The translations under genes were made by a program, and so were the position numbers. From Antitrichia curtipendula (Eukaryota > Streptophyta > Bryopsida > Hypnales > Leucodontaceae), in the NCBI GenBank assembly GCA_951230915.1, contig OX579635.1:23002001-23066000 (forward strand): a stretch of DNA of 64,000 nt, written 5' to 3'. The notes below the pieces were generated by a model. The model was not told the DNA's origin and ran no database searches. It saw only the letters and a program-made list of their open reading frames with translations. Shown one piece after another: positions 25,291-37,500 of the stretch. Numbering within the stretch: position 1 is the first letter of the stretch; the number at the start of each line of letters is the position of its first letter.

Positions 25291-25298
25291 ATATCTAC

Positions 25299-25409
25299 CT
25301 TTTAAACATAATTTATGATTAAATTTGTGCATATCTACAATTAACACTTTTAAACATGATCTATGATTAAATTTGTGCATATCTACAATTAACACTTTTA
25401 AACATCCAT
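25299..25409. repeat. 48-bp tandem repeat, about 2.3 units
   Basis: The unit starting cttttaaacat..t.tatgatt recurs at 25299, 25347 and 25395 (partial). The first two copies differ by only a few bases. Confidence 0.9.
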
Positions 25410-28040
25410 ATATTATTCATAAGGTGTCCAAAAAATACATGCTAAAAGATGATAAAGAATGGCTTAAAAAAATACCAAAAAGATAATTTAATAATAGAAA
25501 CCATATTGATATACTTATTAGATGCAGTTGTCTTGTATTTTTTTCAAAATCAAGTTATGATCATCATTGCAGTAGGATTACCTTAGAAAAGAGCTTGGAA
25601 GGTTTACACAAAATTACTTTAGAATCCACATTACATTTTTTTGTAACTTTGGAAGCTCTAATTTCACAAGAATATCTATAAAATGACTTATTCATGGTCA
25701 AACATCACTTGTATGTTGTACAAAATGAATTAATTATATTTTTTATTTGTAGTTCTTTTTTAAAGGTATATCTATATCATTGAATTAACCTTTTGAGGAC
25801 TTACGCTACAATGTTTTAAATTTTTCAAGCAAAAGTTTTATTTCCACATTCTAAATATTTCAAACTATAATCTTAAAGTAAAATTTCTATAATCACATTT
25901 TACTTAGTCTCTTTATAATCAAAAAAAGTTATCTCTTCTTTTTCACATAATTTTTTAATAACAAACATTTATTTTTAAGAATTTTGGTGTAAAAATAAAA
26001 TTACTATGGTTCTTCAAAGTGCATGTAATGCATTAAAAACGACATAAATGAATAATATTATAATCATAATATAAGAATATGAAAATGCATTACAATAATC
26101 TAAAAAAAATTGAATGAAAAACAAGCAATCATCAATAAAGTCCTTAAAATATATAATTTTAAATTAAAATATTAAAATAAAAATATACAATACTAATTGT
26201 GGTGCAAATTCTATAGTTTGTAAACTAAATTTTGTAAATTTGTGAAAAGAATAGGATCTAAATTTGGAATTTAACTAACATCAAGGTCATTGCAAAATTG
26301 ATGTGTATTATTTTTTCATAACACTTCGCATTCTAGAGAGTTTTTTAAGCATGAATTTAAGAAAAATGATACTTTAAACTTAAAATCTATAGTAATGGTG
26401 GTTATGACCATTTTAAAACATCAAATTATTATTATTATTAATTATTTAAAAAGAATTAGTAGGCCATATTGATTCTCAAAAGTGATACATACTTGTAGTT
26501 TTAGATCCATCCATTTTAAGAGAGTTTGAAGCTTAAAATTAATATAAAATTTTAGCTATGGTAAAAATATTCCATCAAAAGTTAATTCTACATAGTGCAT
26601 AACTAATTTTACAAATAAATTTCTTTCCATACGCAAATTGGGACATAGATTTCTTTATTTGGTGTTTTAAGGGGTGCATAACCATCTTTGTAGAATTGTC
26701 ACAAATGTCCAATTTTTATTATTTATTACTTTGATATTATTTATACATTATGTATTAAAACATCAAAATATTCTTTAAAAAAATTAGATTTTATACTATA
26801 TTTAGTTTTTTTAACAAAAAATTATTCTACGTTTGATCTTTCTAGAATACAATATTTTTGAAGGCCTAAACATTGACTATAATTTTATTAATTTAAAAAA
26901 TGTTTTTCTAGTTGTGAAACATTCCATAAAAAATCACAAGTACTATACAAAAGGTAAAAAATGTAGGTTTTTCTTACTCTCACCCATCATATATAAATAA
27001 TGTTAATTTTGACGTGCTACAATTAGATTTGACCAAGATACATCCAATTTTTGGATATGAGTTTATTTTGGAGTTAATCATGTTTTTATTTTGCATTGAG
27101 TTAAATTTTGAAAATGTGATATAAAGATTTGCTATAAGAAACAATTTTTGATTTGTTGCTTAAAGGAATAGTATCTATTGCATTGTGAGTTTGTTGAAAA
27201 ATTAATAAATTGTTAGTATTCAATAACAAAAATTCAAATTTTAAATAAATATTTGTAATCCTTATAGAGTTATAGATGATTCCATTTTGTAAGTCAAAAT
27301 TTGCCTTTGGTGCAAAAAATATATTAAAACCTCCAAACAAAACCAATCCTTAATTTATGAATTTTACAAATTATTATAAAATTATTATTTTAAAATACAG
27401 AATTTTTTTGAAAAGCATATAATGACAAAATAGTAACATCAATGGTAAGAGTCTTAAACTTATTATACATGTCAAGCATATAAAACATATGGTATGCATT
27501 TTCTTTGATTTACACTTAAATTAAAAAGACATGTAATTGAATTTAAAATTAAAAAAAATAAATTCATAAATAGTTAAGGATAATAAGTTGCGTTATATAA
27601 TAATAGGCTTTGTCCTTTTAGGATTCATTCTTAAAATTTCCTTCAACTCCAAAAATGATTTTGAAGTTGATCGTTAGTTGATGTAGAATGATCTTCATTT
27701 TTTAGAGCTCATATATGGTATTTTGAATTTCAAATTTCAAATTCAAATTTTTTTAAACAAAATTAAGAGATCATTCTAAAATTAAAATCAGTAGTACAAT
27801 ATGAAATTTTTTGGTTGCATATTTCTAAATTTTCAGGTCTGAAACTTAATTTCAATACTACACACTACATTGAGATGTTTATTTCATATAGGTGAATAAT
27901 CGATTGTCTAATAAATTAGTATGCACTACTAGCACTAATAATACTAGTGGAAATGTGGTCCTAGTATACTCAATTTTAAGACCCACTTCAATCAAATTTG
28001 TCATTTTATGATGATCTTGACTTAGGATGGGTCTTAAAGT
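25410..28040. other. Very AT-rich intergenic DNA, no gene seen
   Basis: Long A/T runs dominate. No coding exon, RNA gene or terminal repeat pair could be supported. Confidence 0.45.
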
Positions 28041-28045
28041 CAAGA

Positions 28046-28097
28046 GGGAAGTGATGCCTAAACTACATAAACAACGTAGTTTTAGGCATCACTTCCC
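28046..28097. repeat. Compact near-perfect hairpin
   Basis: The arms GGGAAGTGATGCCTAAACTAC (28046-28066) and its inverse with one extra T (28076-28097) are separated by a 9-nt loop. A second, weaker inverted pair (ttaagaccca / tgggtcttaa) lies just upstream at 27976-28036. Confidence 0.85.
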
Positions 28098-28196
28098 TTG
28101 CTAGTTGCCTTGTTGTAGGTTCCTTCACTATTAGTGATGACCCACATAAATTTTCATATGATAGGTAATTAATGACACTTGTCATGTGATACTTAA

Positions 28197-29260
28197 CCTC
28201 TAAAGTCCTCGAGGCCTTTTTCCATCAAAATATGCACAAAAATGTCATTTCTCGTGCAAATTTTCAATTTTTTTTGTTGCATATCTAACCTTAGGATCTT
28301 ACAATAGACTAGTATGACAATATGTGGGAAAAAATTCAATTACTTTAACAACATGGATTGCAAGATAATTGTGTTTAACCCCTAAGCGCTCAAACGACCA
28401 TTTTATGGTCGATGCCCGACTTCTGGCAGATTTTTCGGGCAGAAAAAAACTTTTTTCAATATTTTTTTCAATTTTTTTTTAAAAGATTGGATTGTCTTTC
28501 AATATTTATATTCAAAACTAAGATCGCTACGGTCAAACAAAAACTATAAGAGAAATAGCACAAAGAGTCTAGTATTGCCTAGTGTTGAAAAACTTACTAT
28601 TTGGGAAAAGTGTTGGTGTTTTCATTACTGGATCTTATGCATTTTTTCACAAATCAATAGAAACCACAATTTTGACCAATCAAAAAAAAATTCAATTGCT
28701 AAAGATAGAAATTGTTTTTTTTGGTGAATTTTTGAAGTTATATCTTCAAAATTCATTTGAAGAGAATCTAAGAATAATTTTATAATTTTGACCATACGTA
28801 TATTTTCTTCTTTTTGTGCTTCACATTATCTATTTTAATGCAAACTTCAAAAAAGTTGTAGAACTTATATTTTATAACACATTTGTGTTTTGTCCAAACC
28901 CCTTGGGCTTTTAGGGGTTAAAGTGAAGTAAACATATTTTTGGTCACCATGGCAAACTAGTTTAGAAGACTTTGAGTTCTCTTAAATTTCAAATTTTTGC
29001 ATTTCAAATTTTGAATCAATAAAATTTATGATGAAGAACTAAGTTGAGATTCAAGGAAAAAAATAACTTAATTTCCATTCTTTAACTATAGGAGAAACAA
29101 GATAAAGGAAAAAACTAAATTGTTTATAATCCTAAGATGGAATTAAAGTACACTAATATCAAAGGTCAAATAGTTTTAAAAATAAAAAATAACTTTATAG
29201 AGTTTTTTAAAAAAAATAGAAAAATTGTAAAATTTAGCTCTAAAATGAATCCAATATATT
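28197..29260 (+). mobile_element. TTAA-flanked element, copy 3, interrupted by a second copy
   Basis: The left end TTAA-CCTCTAAAGTCC (TTAA 28193-28196) and family landmarks run to 28378. Homology resumes at 28922 with 'agtgaagtaaa' and continues ('tggaattaaagtacactaat', as in copy 1) to about 29260, where the right terminus is lost. The interruption is the 539-bp element at 28379-28917. Confidence 0.7.
28379..28917 (+). mobile_element. Nested TTAA-flanked element with clear target-site duplication
   Basis: It begins CCCCTAAGCGCTC and ends CCTTGGGCTTTTAGGGG, inverse termini of the family. It is bounded by TTAA at 28375-28378 and 28918-28921. The host copy without insertion reads gTTTAAAGTGAA at the equivalent place (2065-2075 in copy 1), so TTAA was duplicated on insertion. 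It is 539 bp, non-coding, and differs internally from the 931-bp copy (own palindrome CGACCATTTTATGGTCG at 28395), so it is a subfamily. This is the best evidence for TTAA-specific transposition in the window. Confidence 0.85.
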
Positions 29261-30890
29261 ACTTAGGGAAAAAAATAGGAAAAAAAATCCAAACAAGCTT
29301 GGGACTTGAAAGAAACGGTTCAGTCTGGAAATTACAGTAAAGGAAAACAACTATGTTGTCACCTGGGACAAGGTCCCTTGGTTCTATGTACTATTTTTCC
29401 TTGCAATGAAAATTGTCCGTGTGTTTCAAGACAAAAGAAAGAAAGGAAAAACAAAAACAAAAACCCAACAACAACAACAACAACAAACAGCTGCTCAAAA
29501 TAGCACCCCCTAAATGCTGTTTTATAGACTTATAAAAAAAAGAGGAAAAAAATATCGCTCAATTTTGGACTCTATAATTAGCCTCTCAATGGATCTATAA
29601 TAATAATGAAGTTCAGTTGTCCCAGGAGTTGATGATTCAGCCAGGTTCCAGGAAGCCTCCCAACCCCTGCCCAATCAATCTTTGGGGTCCGTCATTTGAG
29701 TAACCAAGCGTTTCCAAAAATCATGTGGGGGCTGATACTTTTTAACTTCTTCAGTTGAGTTGAGGTTGCAGAAATATTCGAACAATTCCACCCCTGAAAT
29801 TGCTCCATTTTCCTATCTAAAATTGGGCTTACGGTTTCCCTCATCAGACTCTAATTTGGGCCTCTTGTTGCCAATTATTCTGAACCGACGAACGGTCAAG
29901 CCCTCCGTCAAGTCCCCAACTCAGTGGCGGAATCTGTCTGTAGCAGAGAATGTCTGGCCCAAGGAAAGGAAAGGAAAGGGAAGCGGAAGTTGCCTGGAAA
30001 TCAGGGGTGGGTGTGGGGGCTTCCCGTACAAGCTCATTTAGTTTTGGAAATTTTGAGTTTAAGAAAAAAAAAAAATGGGGTTAGGATTTTATTTGGTCTT
30101 TGTTTTGTTTTTCTTTTATAGTTGGAGATCAAATTCATGTTGGGGAAAAGCCGGTAGGTAAGGTGGTCCAAATTTAGCTGGTGGAATTGGGAAAAAAAAT
30201 CCTAGGCGGGCAGTTGCAATTTGAACACATTGGCAAAATGTCTAGTTAAGGGACAATTGAAATTCAAGTAGGTGATGATGAGGGGTTAAATTATGAATTG
30301 GTATTTTTGAAAATTTGATATAACATGTAACATAACATGTTTTGTAGGAGTGTAAGAAAATTCCGATCAAATGCCCCAATCACATATTATGCTGCCTAAA
30401 AAATTCAGGGAGTTCAAGAAGTTCTGTTAACTTTTGCTAGATTCTTCATTTACTTCTAAATTTTGGCATCTACATAAGTAACGTGATAAAGTATGTGATC
30501 CTCCCCAAAATATACTTTTAGTGCACAATTCTTATTCTTAAAGGAGTAAATAAGTCTCTACTAACCTTATTGGACAAGTTTGATAAAAAAAGAAATTTGT
30601 CCAACTATTTATACAATATCTTGAAATTCATGGCCTCAAAATTCTTGAAATTTTTCCATGCATTCCTAATATTTGTCTCCAATAGTTTCACTGTTTGCAT
30701 TTCAAATAATAAATTCCCTTGCTTGACAAAAAAACATCAAAACATTACTAATGCATTGACAATTTACATAACCTCATCATACTATAGGGTGATTTAGTGT
30801 AAGTTATACACCTTAATATTTGATTCTAAAATTTTGCATAAGTGTATTTACGAAGATGTAGCACTTAATGTGCAAAACCTCAATTTTGGT
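29261..30890. other. Intergenic DNA, no gene seen
   Basis: Includes an (AAC)n run at about 29468-29485 and a GC-richer patch at about 29850-30030 with AAGG repeats (about 29960-29980). Open frames here lack recognisable domains. Confidence 0.4.
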
Positions 30891-31148
30891 TAGATCCAAA
30901 AATTTACTCTAAGAAGACTCAAAGTGTGTTGATCCCATTTTGTAAGACTGAAAAGAAATTGTTGGTTTCTCACTTCAAACATCACAATCTTTCAATGTAC
31001 ACACTCATATTGCCATAATAGCATACTACAATCACTTTTGTACGATTGAAGTTCAAAATCAGTTTTTTATTTTAAATTTTGGACAATGCATTAAAGAATG
31101 AGGATTTTTGATAATTTCTCTTGCAAAACACACCCAATTCTTCAGGGG
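30890..31148 (-). mobile_element. TTAA-family fragment, inverted, one terminus present
   Basis: It ends TTCAGGGG-TTAA (TTAA 31149-31152), the inverse of the family left end. It carries the inverse landmark 'cacttcaaacatcacaatctttcaat' near 30978. The distal end is not recognisable. It borders the upstream region of the ZF-HD gene. Confidence 0.5.
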
Positions 31149-31499
31149 TTAAAATAGTACCACTTTGATAAATTGATGATATATATAGACAGAATAAAAC
31201 AAATCAATGTAACTTTTGGCATTGTTGCAAGTATCCATTGCTTTTCAAGTATTTTTATAACGGCCTCCACTTCCTCACAGTCACTGTAGATGTCTCGTGG
31301 CCTTTCGGGGTCAGATTGTATTCGCATACAGTGGAGCCGGCGCCACCGCAACTCGAACGAACGGAATGCCCGTCCGTTCATTCTCTTTTTCCTTCCGTTC
31401 GTCGGCACCAGTCCACTTCTGAACCCGACCGGACGCGACCCGTCCATCTCTGACCCGGTACTTCTCCGGGTCCTGTCTCTTGTATGGTCTCTGCTCTCT

Positions 31500-33027
31500 C
31501 GCTTTGCTTTTCCCTCTAGAACCTCTCCGCTGCTGCTGCTACTGCTGCTGCGTCTCGGAGCCTCTCTGGCAGCAGATTGCCATCCTCTGCACTGCACTTC
31601 TTATTTTTCTCTTTCTTATGCTTCGATTCGATTCCTCTGTCTCGGGCGCGCCATAAAATCACATTAGAATTATCTATTCCCACGCGCCCCGCCCGCTTTT
31701 TCCCCAAGTTGCGCCACTTGCGTGCTTGTGGCCCGGCTTGTGGTTGCAGTTTGGATTCGGGGATGCTTGCTGCTTGCCGTGGATCCGGAAAACTCGTGGA
31801 CTTAGTGCGGACAGAGAACTGGCTGTGTCTGTCTAGCTCATGAGTGGTGGTAGTGTGTTGTGTAGGTTGTGTGATAATTTGATAGTGACGCTGTGTTGAG
31901 AGTCGGACGGACGAGGCGGTCTCGACGTGCGTAGAGGTTCGTGCATGATGTATTTTGGAAGAGAGCGAGATTTCTTGGTGTAAGAGAGGAGCGGTTTTCG
32001 TTTTACTTGGTGGAAAAGTGGAGTGGCGTTTCTTGAGAGTCGTGCACCGACGTCTTTCTTGTGATGTTCGGACACGGAGCCATTTTAATCTGCATGCCTG
32101 TAGAGTGCCGGATGCCTCTCAGAAACCTGCAGTAGATCTCGTCGAGAAGTTAAGGGCTATGCCGTCAAGAACTTTGATGCTCTAAGTACAAGGCGGCTTC
32201 AGATATTTATTTTGTCTGTCGCTGTTGTTTTCTCATCGACACTGCAGCTAGTCTCTCTTCTCTCTACGTTACGATAGAAATTCTCTTCTCCTAGAGTTTA
32301 AGGTAACTTCGAGTTTGTCTCTGAGTGATCTCCTCCGTCCTTTCTAGCGAATCGCATATTAGCGTTTCGTACTCACCTGTGAGTGATGACAAGTCGACTG
32401 GATTTTACTAGTTGGAACGTTAAAGGATTAAATCGAGGTTCTTAATAGCAGAGCCTGCGGGAGTGCTGTCCTTCAGAAGAGCTGATTAATAGCAGGAGAT
32501 CGACTCGAAGATCAAAAGTGCCTTTTTACCTCTCTGGAGTCTGTAATCTGTAAGCAATCCTTCCAGAAGCCATTTCTCCATCTTTACTAAGGACTTAATT
32601 CAAAGAGAGTGATCTATATTACGATCAGCATAGGTGAAGGAGAAGTTGTCTACTTGTCTGGATTCGAAGGAGCTACTGCTGACAACAGTACTGCCGCACA
32701 CCCCGAATTCGTACTGTAGAGGTCAAGAGCAGTGTGGTGCAGAATCATGAGTTCATCTCTGCCGCATTGCTTTTCAACGCCAGTTATTATACCAGTAGTC
32801 AGAGGCTAACATATAGTTTTAGTCCCTTGAGTTCGGAGGATCAGACTCCAATTTTAGCAATCTCAGCGGGGAGGCCGGAAATCTATCAGCGCCCGTTATC
32901 CATTCCAAACTGTTGAAAAAATATCTCAACGTACTGATGCAGAGTCTCCACGAGAGAAAATTTGAAGGAAGTGAAGTACAGGGTTTGAAATGTGTCGTAT
33001 TCGGTAGAGGTGGAGGGGAGGCACGCT
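31500..33027 (+). promoter_or_regulatory. Long promoter/leader region of the ZF-HD gene with uORFs
   Basis: Composition changes abruptly from AT-rich repeats to a GC-balanced, pyrimidine-rich region (CT-rich 31480-31630, (CTG)n 31528-31551). No protein-coding frame extends through it on the plus strand. Several short upstream ORFs occur, for example 31763-31843 (26 codons), 31945-31983 (12 codons) and 32990-33007 (5 codons). The transcription start and any leader intron cannot be fixed from sequence. The length suggests a leader of up to about 1.4 kb if unspliced. Confidence 0.5.
32990..33007 (+). promoter_or_regulatory. Minimal uORF just before the ZF-HD start
   Basis: ATG TGT CGT ATT CGG TAG ends 20 nt before the main ATG. 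It could tune initiation by reinitiation. Functional relevance is inferred. Confidence 0.45.
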
Positions 33028-33789
33028 ATGGAATCAGTGGTTTCTCATAAGATAGTTTATCCGCCGATGCCAATCACGGCTACTTTCGCTGGCCTTCATG
33101 AGTCCGGTAAGCTGAAGTATTTTAGCAGTGGGAACGGTGTCAGTATGGATGAACTCAGGCCGTTAGAAGCGGCGAATGTAAAAGCAAAGGCAAAGTCTGT
33201 TAGATACGCAGAATGTAACCGGAACCACGCTATCAACTCTGGAGGATATGCTGTTGATGGCTGCGGTGAATTCATGCCTGGTGGAGAGGAAGGCACAGTC
33301 GATGCCCTCAAGTGCGCGGCCTGTGATTGTCACAGGAATTTTCATAGAAAAGAAATAGAAGGAGAGCCAACTTGTAATTGCAAAACCCTTCGGAATGACG
33401 CACGTAGGCAGGGACTGATGACAGCTCCAGGAGCCCCCTCCACTCAGACGGGTGCTCCGCACATGTTGGCTCTTCCATCGCCAGCCCAGATTATCAGTCG
33501 CGTCACTCAGTCTGCACCTTACTTATTGGGTCCTGGACCAGCTGACTCCGACGATGGCGATGGAGGCTTGAGCGGGTCACCGTCTACCATAAAGAAGAGG
33601 TTCCGCACTAAGTTCACCACTGAACAGAAAGAACGAATGGCTGCATTTGCAGAGAAGTTGGGCTGGAAGATTCAGAAGCACGACGAGGCAGCGGTTCAAG
33701 AGTTTTGTGCTGAGGTTGGCGTCAAGAGGCATGTGCTAAAGGTGTGGATGCATAACAACAAGAACACCATCGGGAAGAAAGTTGAATGA
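33028..33789 (+). CDS. ZF-HD (zinc-finger homeodomain) transcription factor
   Basis: 253 aa, single exon, as usual for ZF-HD genes. Residues about 58-110 form the ZF-HD dimerisation zinc finger: [11 protein letters not shown], then [13 protein letters not shown], then [17 protein letters not shown], with the Cys/His ligands in place. A Cys-containing PTCNC follows. Residues about 113-185 are a Pro/Ala/Ser-rich linker with an acidic DSDDGDGG stretch. Residues about 189-250 are the atypical homeodomain, [16 protein letters not shown] to the recognition helix [15 protein letters not shown], which has the family's WMHNNK instead of WFQNRR. The family binds DNA as homo/heterodimers in the nucleus, regulating development and stress genes. 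An in-frame GTG at 32992 precedes the ATG, but initiation at ATG 33028 is the sensible start. No other gene is adjacent. A symbol is withheld because orthology within the family cannot be decided. Confidence 0.96.
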   Translation: MESVVSHKIVYPPMPITATFAGLHESGKLKYFSSGNGVSMDELRPLEAANVKAKAKSVRYAECNRNHAINSGGYAVDGCGEFMPGGEEGTVDALKCAACDCHRNFHRKEIEGEPTCNCKTLRNDARRQGLMTAPGAPSTQTGAPHMLALPSPAQIISRVTQSAPYLLGPGPADSDDGDGGLSGSPSTIKKRFRTKFTTEQKERMAAFAEKLGWKIQKHDEAAVQEFCAEVGVKRHVLKVWMHNNKNTIGKKVE

Positions 33790-34500
33790 ACAATGCGGAC
33801 TTCGCGTTCTATTACATCGTCAACGCTTCATTCATTGCTCCTGTTGGACCTTCGAAACACCAATCAACAGGATTCAAGGCGAGGCCGCCAAGATCGAATA
33901 ATGGGGCCACACCGGAGGTCTGAATCTTGTGCGTTAATTTACCAAATAATATTGTGTACTTGAATTTCATTTCAAGTAGACCAGAGTCGTAGAATTGGTT
34001 TACTGTAGGTCATTGTAATCGAATTAGCGATGCGTACATGATGCAGTGAGAATCTCACAGAAGCTTCTCCATCAGTTGGCCAAATTGTCCAGCTTTCAAG
34101 GATTACCTCTCTCTGTAAAGTACGCTTGCAGTGATCAGTGTGAGAGCCTAATGACAGAAGGGGAGGTTAGATACGGCTTTAGAGAGCGACAATTTTACGT
34201 GCTTTACCCCTCATTCATTCTTACAATCGCTGGACTTACTTTCCGACACTGTTTCGAGTCAGCTCCTTGAGGCAATGCGGCCGTGCGTGGACGTCTGTCG
34301 TACTGAAGCATCTCAGGTTTCCCTTTGGTTGAAGGAGTTGAAGAGCCACGACATTTGTGATTGTCGGACGTAGGGCAAGATGAAAGGCGCTGTACGTAGA
34401 ACTGCGCTCGCTCCCAAGCTGTACAACATGGTTCACCTCGTTTTTTCCTAGTACAGCTGATTATCTTTTAATCAAATCTGAATGCCATTAAACCCATTGT
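33790..34500 (+). other. Probable 3' untranslated region of the ZF-HD gene
   Basis: Non-coding, composition like the gene. Candidate near-upstream elements are aataat at 33945 and attaaa at about 34490. No terminator position can be fixed. Confidence 0.4.
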
Positions 34501-37500
34501 ATGTGCCAACCAGATTGTTCCGAGCTCCACATCAGTTTTTCGTATGGAGAAATGCAGGCTGATGAGGTTAACATGCATTTGTGTTTATATACTGTGAATG
34601 ATCTGTCATTGAAAGGGTTTTTTGTGCTTACCCACGACCCGTCTTACCGTGTTCCATGATTCCAGTAGATCGCTAGACGCTCAGTCAATCGGAACTGCGC
34701 TTATGGACTTGCAGGTTGCACCGGGGACATGGTTTAGATTTTGAGCCCGACTTTCTAGAACCATATCGACTCAGCTGCTCTGACGCGGATTACGGTATGT
34801 CGTTAACATTTATCTTGATGCGTCGGTGAACGAGTGCAGCACTGCAGTACGTGAAACTCAACATTTCCAGGTAAGCTTGCTACTTCGCCCGCAGCAAGTA
34901 CCTGCACTGACTCATTGTTGACCCAATTTTATCCCTGCCCCAGGACTCAATTTAAGATCATTACTTTAAAAAAAAATTAAATAGCCATCAACTGACTGGC
35001 ATGGATTCAATTGCCTCGAGTGTTAGACCAAGCGTCTCATGATATGTATTCTCTATATAAACGAATTTCCCATTGCCTCATCGAGGATATGATATCTAAT
35101 TTCTCTAGTCTCCAGGTCCTACATCATTTCAAAACTAAAACTCGCCACAGCGACCGTCGGCCCTTCAGTTTTGACAACACTGCCAAATAGTAACCATGGA
35201 CATCAGGGGTCACGTACTCCAGCACTCCGGGACCAAGCGGTCCGTGTAAGTACTATCGTTCTGGTGGAACACGCGAGAAATATTAATTGCAGCCGCTGCT
35301 GGATGTTAATAGAACCCACGTCTCTCTGGCTCTCAGATCGAGTGAGATTTTTTTTTGTCACAAAGCCCGAAAAAACTTTGTAAGGCCGCGCCGACACACC
35401 ACTTGGGGATGACCAATGTCTCGAGGATGCATGCCTGGATCATCTTTTAAAAGATCCTTGGCAATGTGATTTCGTGTAACGGATCAATACCTATAACATC
35501 GAAAGGTACGCCTACTGGTTGTCTTTACTAGTTCGATGCTAGAGAATAAGATCAACGTGAACATGTAGACTGCGAGCATGCAATTATGATTTACTATTCC
35601 GGATTATCTTAATCCAGTCAGTGTAATTAAGCATGAGCTTCTTGAATTCAGTTTAGGCGTCAGTACGTACTTAACCGCTAGACATACAAATAGACCGAAT
35701 AACCGACCTAATTAAGAAATGTCAAATTACCTTAATCGCCAAGTACGACTTCCGTTCACACTTCAGTGTCGTCTTGGACGGCAGATATAATTAAACTAGG
35801 CCAAAGCTGCACTTGCTTCACTAACTCGATATTATGTTGATTAAGAGCTCGAACTTGTTAGTTAGTACATGTCGAACGAATTAGACTGCCTCTAAGTCTC
35901 TGCATGCGCACGATTTGTTTGTACGAAGAGTATAGCATATACCATTGATCAATCGTTTGCTAGGTCGGGTGCTAGCTTGCAACATGATCTACAATAATTA
36001 AGTTGTGTTGAACGTATAAATATTAATGCAGCCGTATCACTGACAGATGTTAAGGTTGAAGCCAAGAATGACCAGACTCGGCTTAATTAGCTCGGGCCGA
36101 TTGATCACACATACGGGAACATGTATGGATCGTGTACATGAAATTGATTGAAGAAATTTGATGCTGGCATTACTTTTTGCATTGGAAGAAGTTAATCGCC
36201 TAAATTGGATTGGGGGCTACGACGTGGTTCCTACCAACCGGGACCTAATCAGTGTCGGAGAATGAGATGGGTCGTGCGCCAGATGGCAATGGAAATATCT
36301 ACGGTACGTCGATATATATATAAATGGATCGATCTTAATGCCGGATACATCAACCTCTCCAGCTAGCTATCGCTGTCTGTCGATCACATCAGATCTTGAT
36401 CGAACGAACGTTCTCTTCCACCAAACCGAAAGCAAGTTGTTATAAGAGATGGTGCACACTAATTAATCACAAGTGGCCTTGAGGAGTATGAGTATAATTC
36501 ATTATCAGTTTCTGACTAGAACAATCACCAGCCTGCTGCTTTGCTGTTGCTGCAGGCTTGCTACAGCCTTCCAACGCTGGCAGATGCTACTAACGTCCGT
36601 CCGTCCCTCTCAGTTTCTTTCTAGCTGTCCTTTTTGATTCCTTGCCTGTGACTGCCTTCCTGCAACGGTGTGGCAGGAATGATAATTACTGTGTATTGCA
36701 GCTGCAATACGACTGTAGCTTCAGAAAACGTCTTTACGTGGACTTCACGGTCTGATGTCGGTACTGTTTGCATTTAAGGAGCTGCTCCAGGTACTGGGAA
36801 TCAAACTCAAGAAACTCTTTAAGAGCCATTATGATCTTTGCAATGCTCATTGTCTCACCGGAGTGTAACTTACCTGGGTGTGATTATGATGCTGTACCAG
36901 GATTTACTTGATACATTGTCCGTCTGCTCGCCAACTCGATGATGATTCCATACGTGTGGCGGAACTGAATCTCTTAATTAATTAGCCAGTCGATTACGGT
37001 CTAATTGGGTCTTAACAATTTCACTTAGCCAAAGAAAATATGAAAGTAATCAGTCCACCTGCAGTAGGTATCTCTTCGCACTCCCCCAACAAGCGCGCGC
37101 CAATATGTATTAACCAATTAACTTTGGGATTTTCATTCAAGCTAGGACGTCAATTTCGTTAAAATTGGCGGAATACCACGACTTTGGCAGTTATAGGGCG
37201 AATGAGAAGGTTAGTGTATAGTTACCCATCGTAGATAAATCTTGAGCTTTGTGCAGATGAATGTCATGGCGTCCAGAATCGAGCCAATGTAACGAAATTG
37301 ACAATGTTTAGTGTCCCATCGATTGAATGGATTGGGAATTTTTTAGAATAACAATGATAAGGAGATTAGTGCTAAATAGTTCAGCTCATTCCAAGAATTT
37401 GAGTCTGAATGGAGCTGGCTATTTTGCAAAGAGCAGTTTGACTTCTGATTGATGTGTGCAGGACTCAACGTAACTGCTTGAACTCAAAGAAAGAAGCTTC

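Noticed and set aside
31142..31597. 151-codon minus-strand open frame upstream of the ZF-HD gene
   Set aside because: It runs antisense through the probable promoter/leader, includes poly-Ser from the CTG repeat, and its stop codon is formed by the end of an inserted TTAA-family element. No domain is recognisable.
37096..37106. CGCGCCAATAT, resembling the 3' part of miR171
   Set aside because: Only 11 nt match, and no complementary arm forms a precursor-like hairpin nearby.
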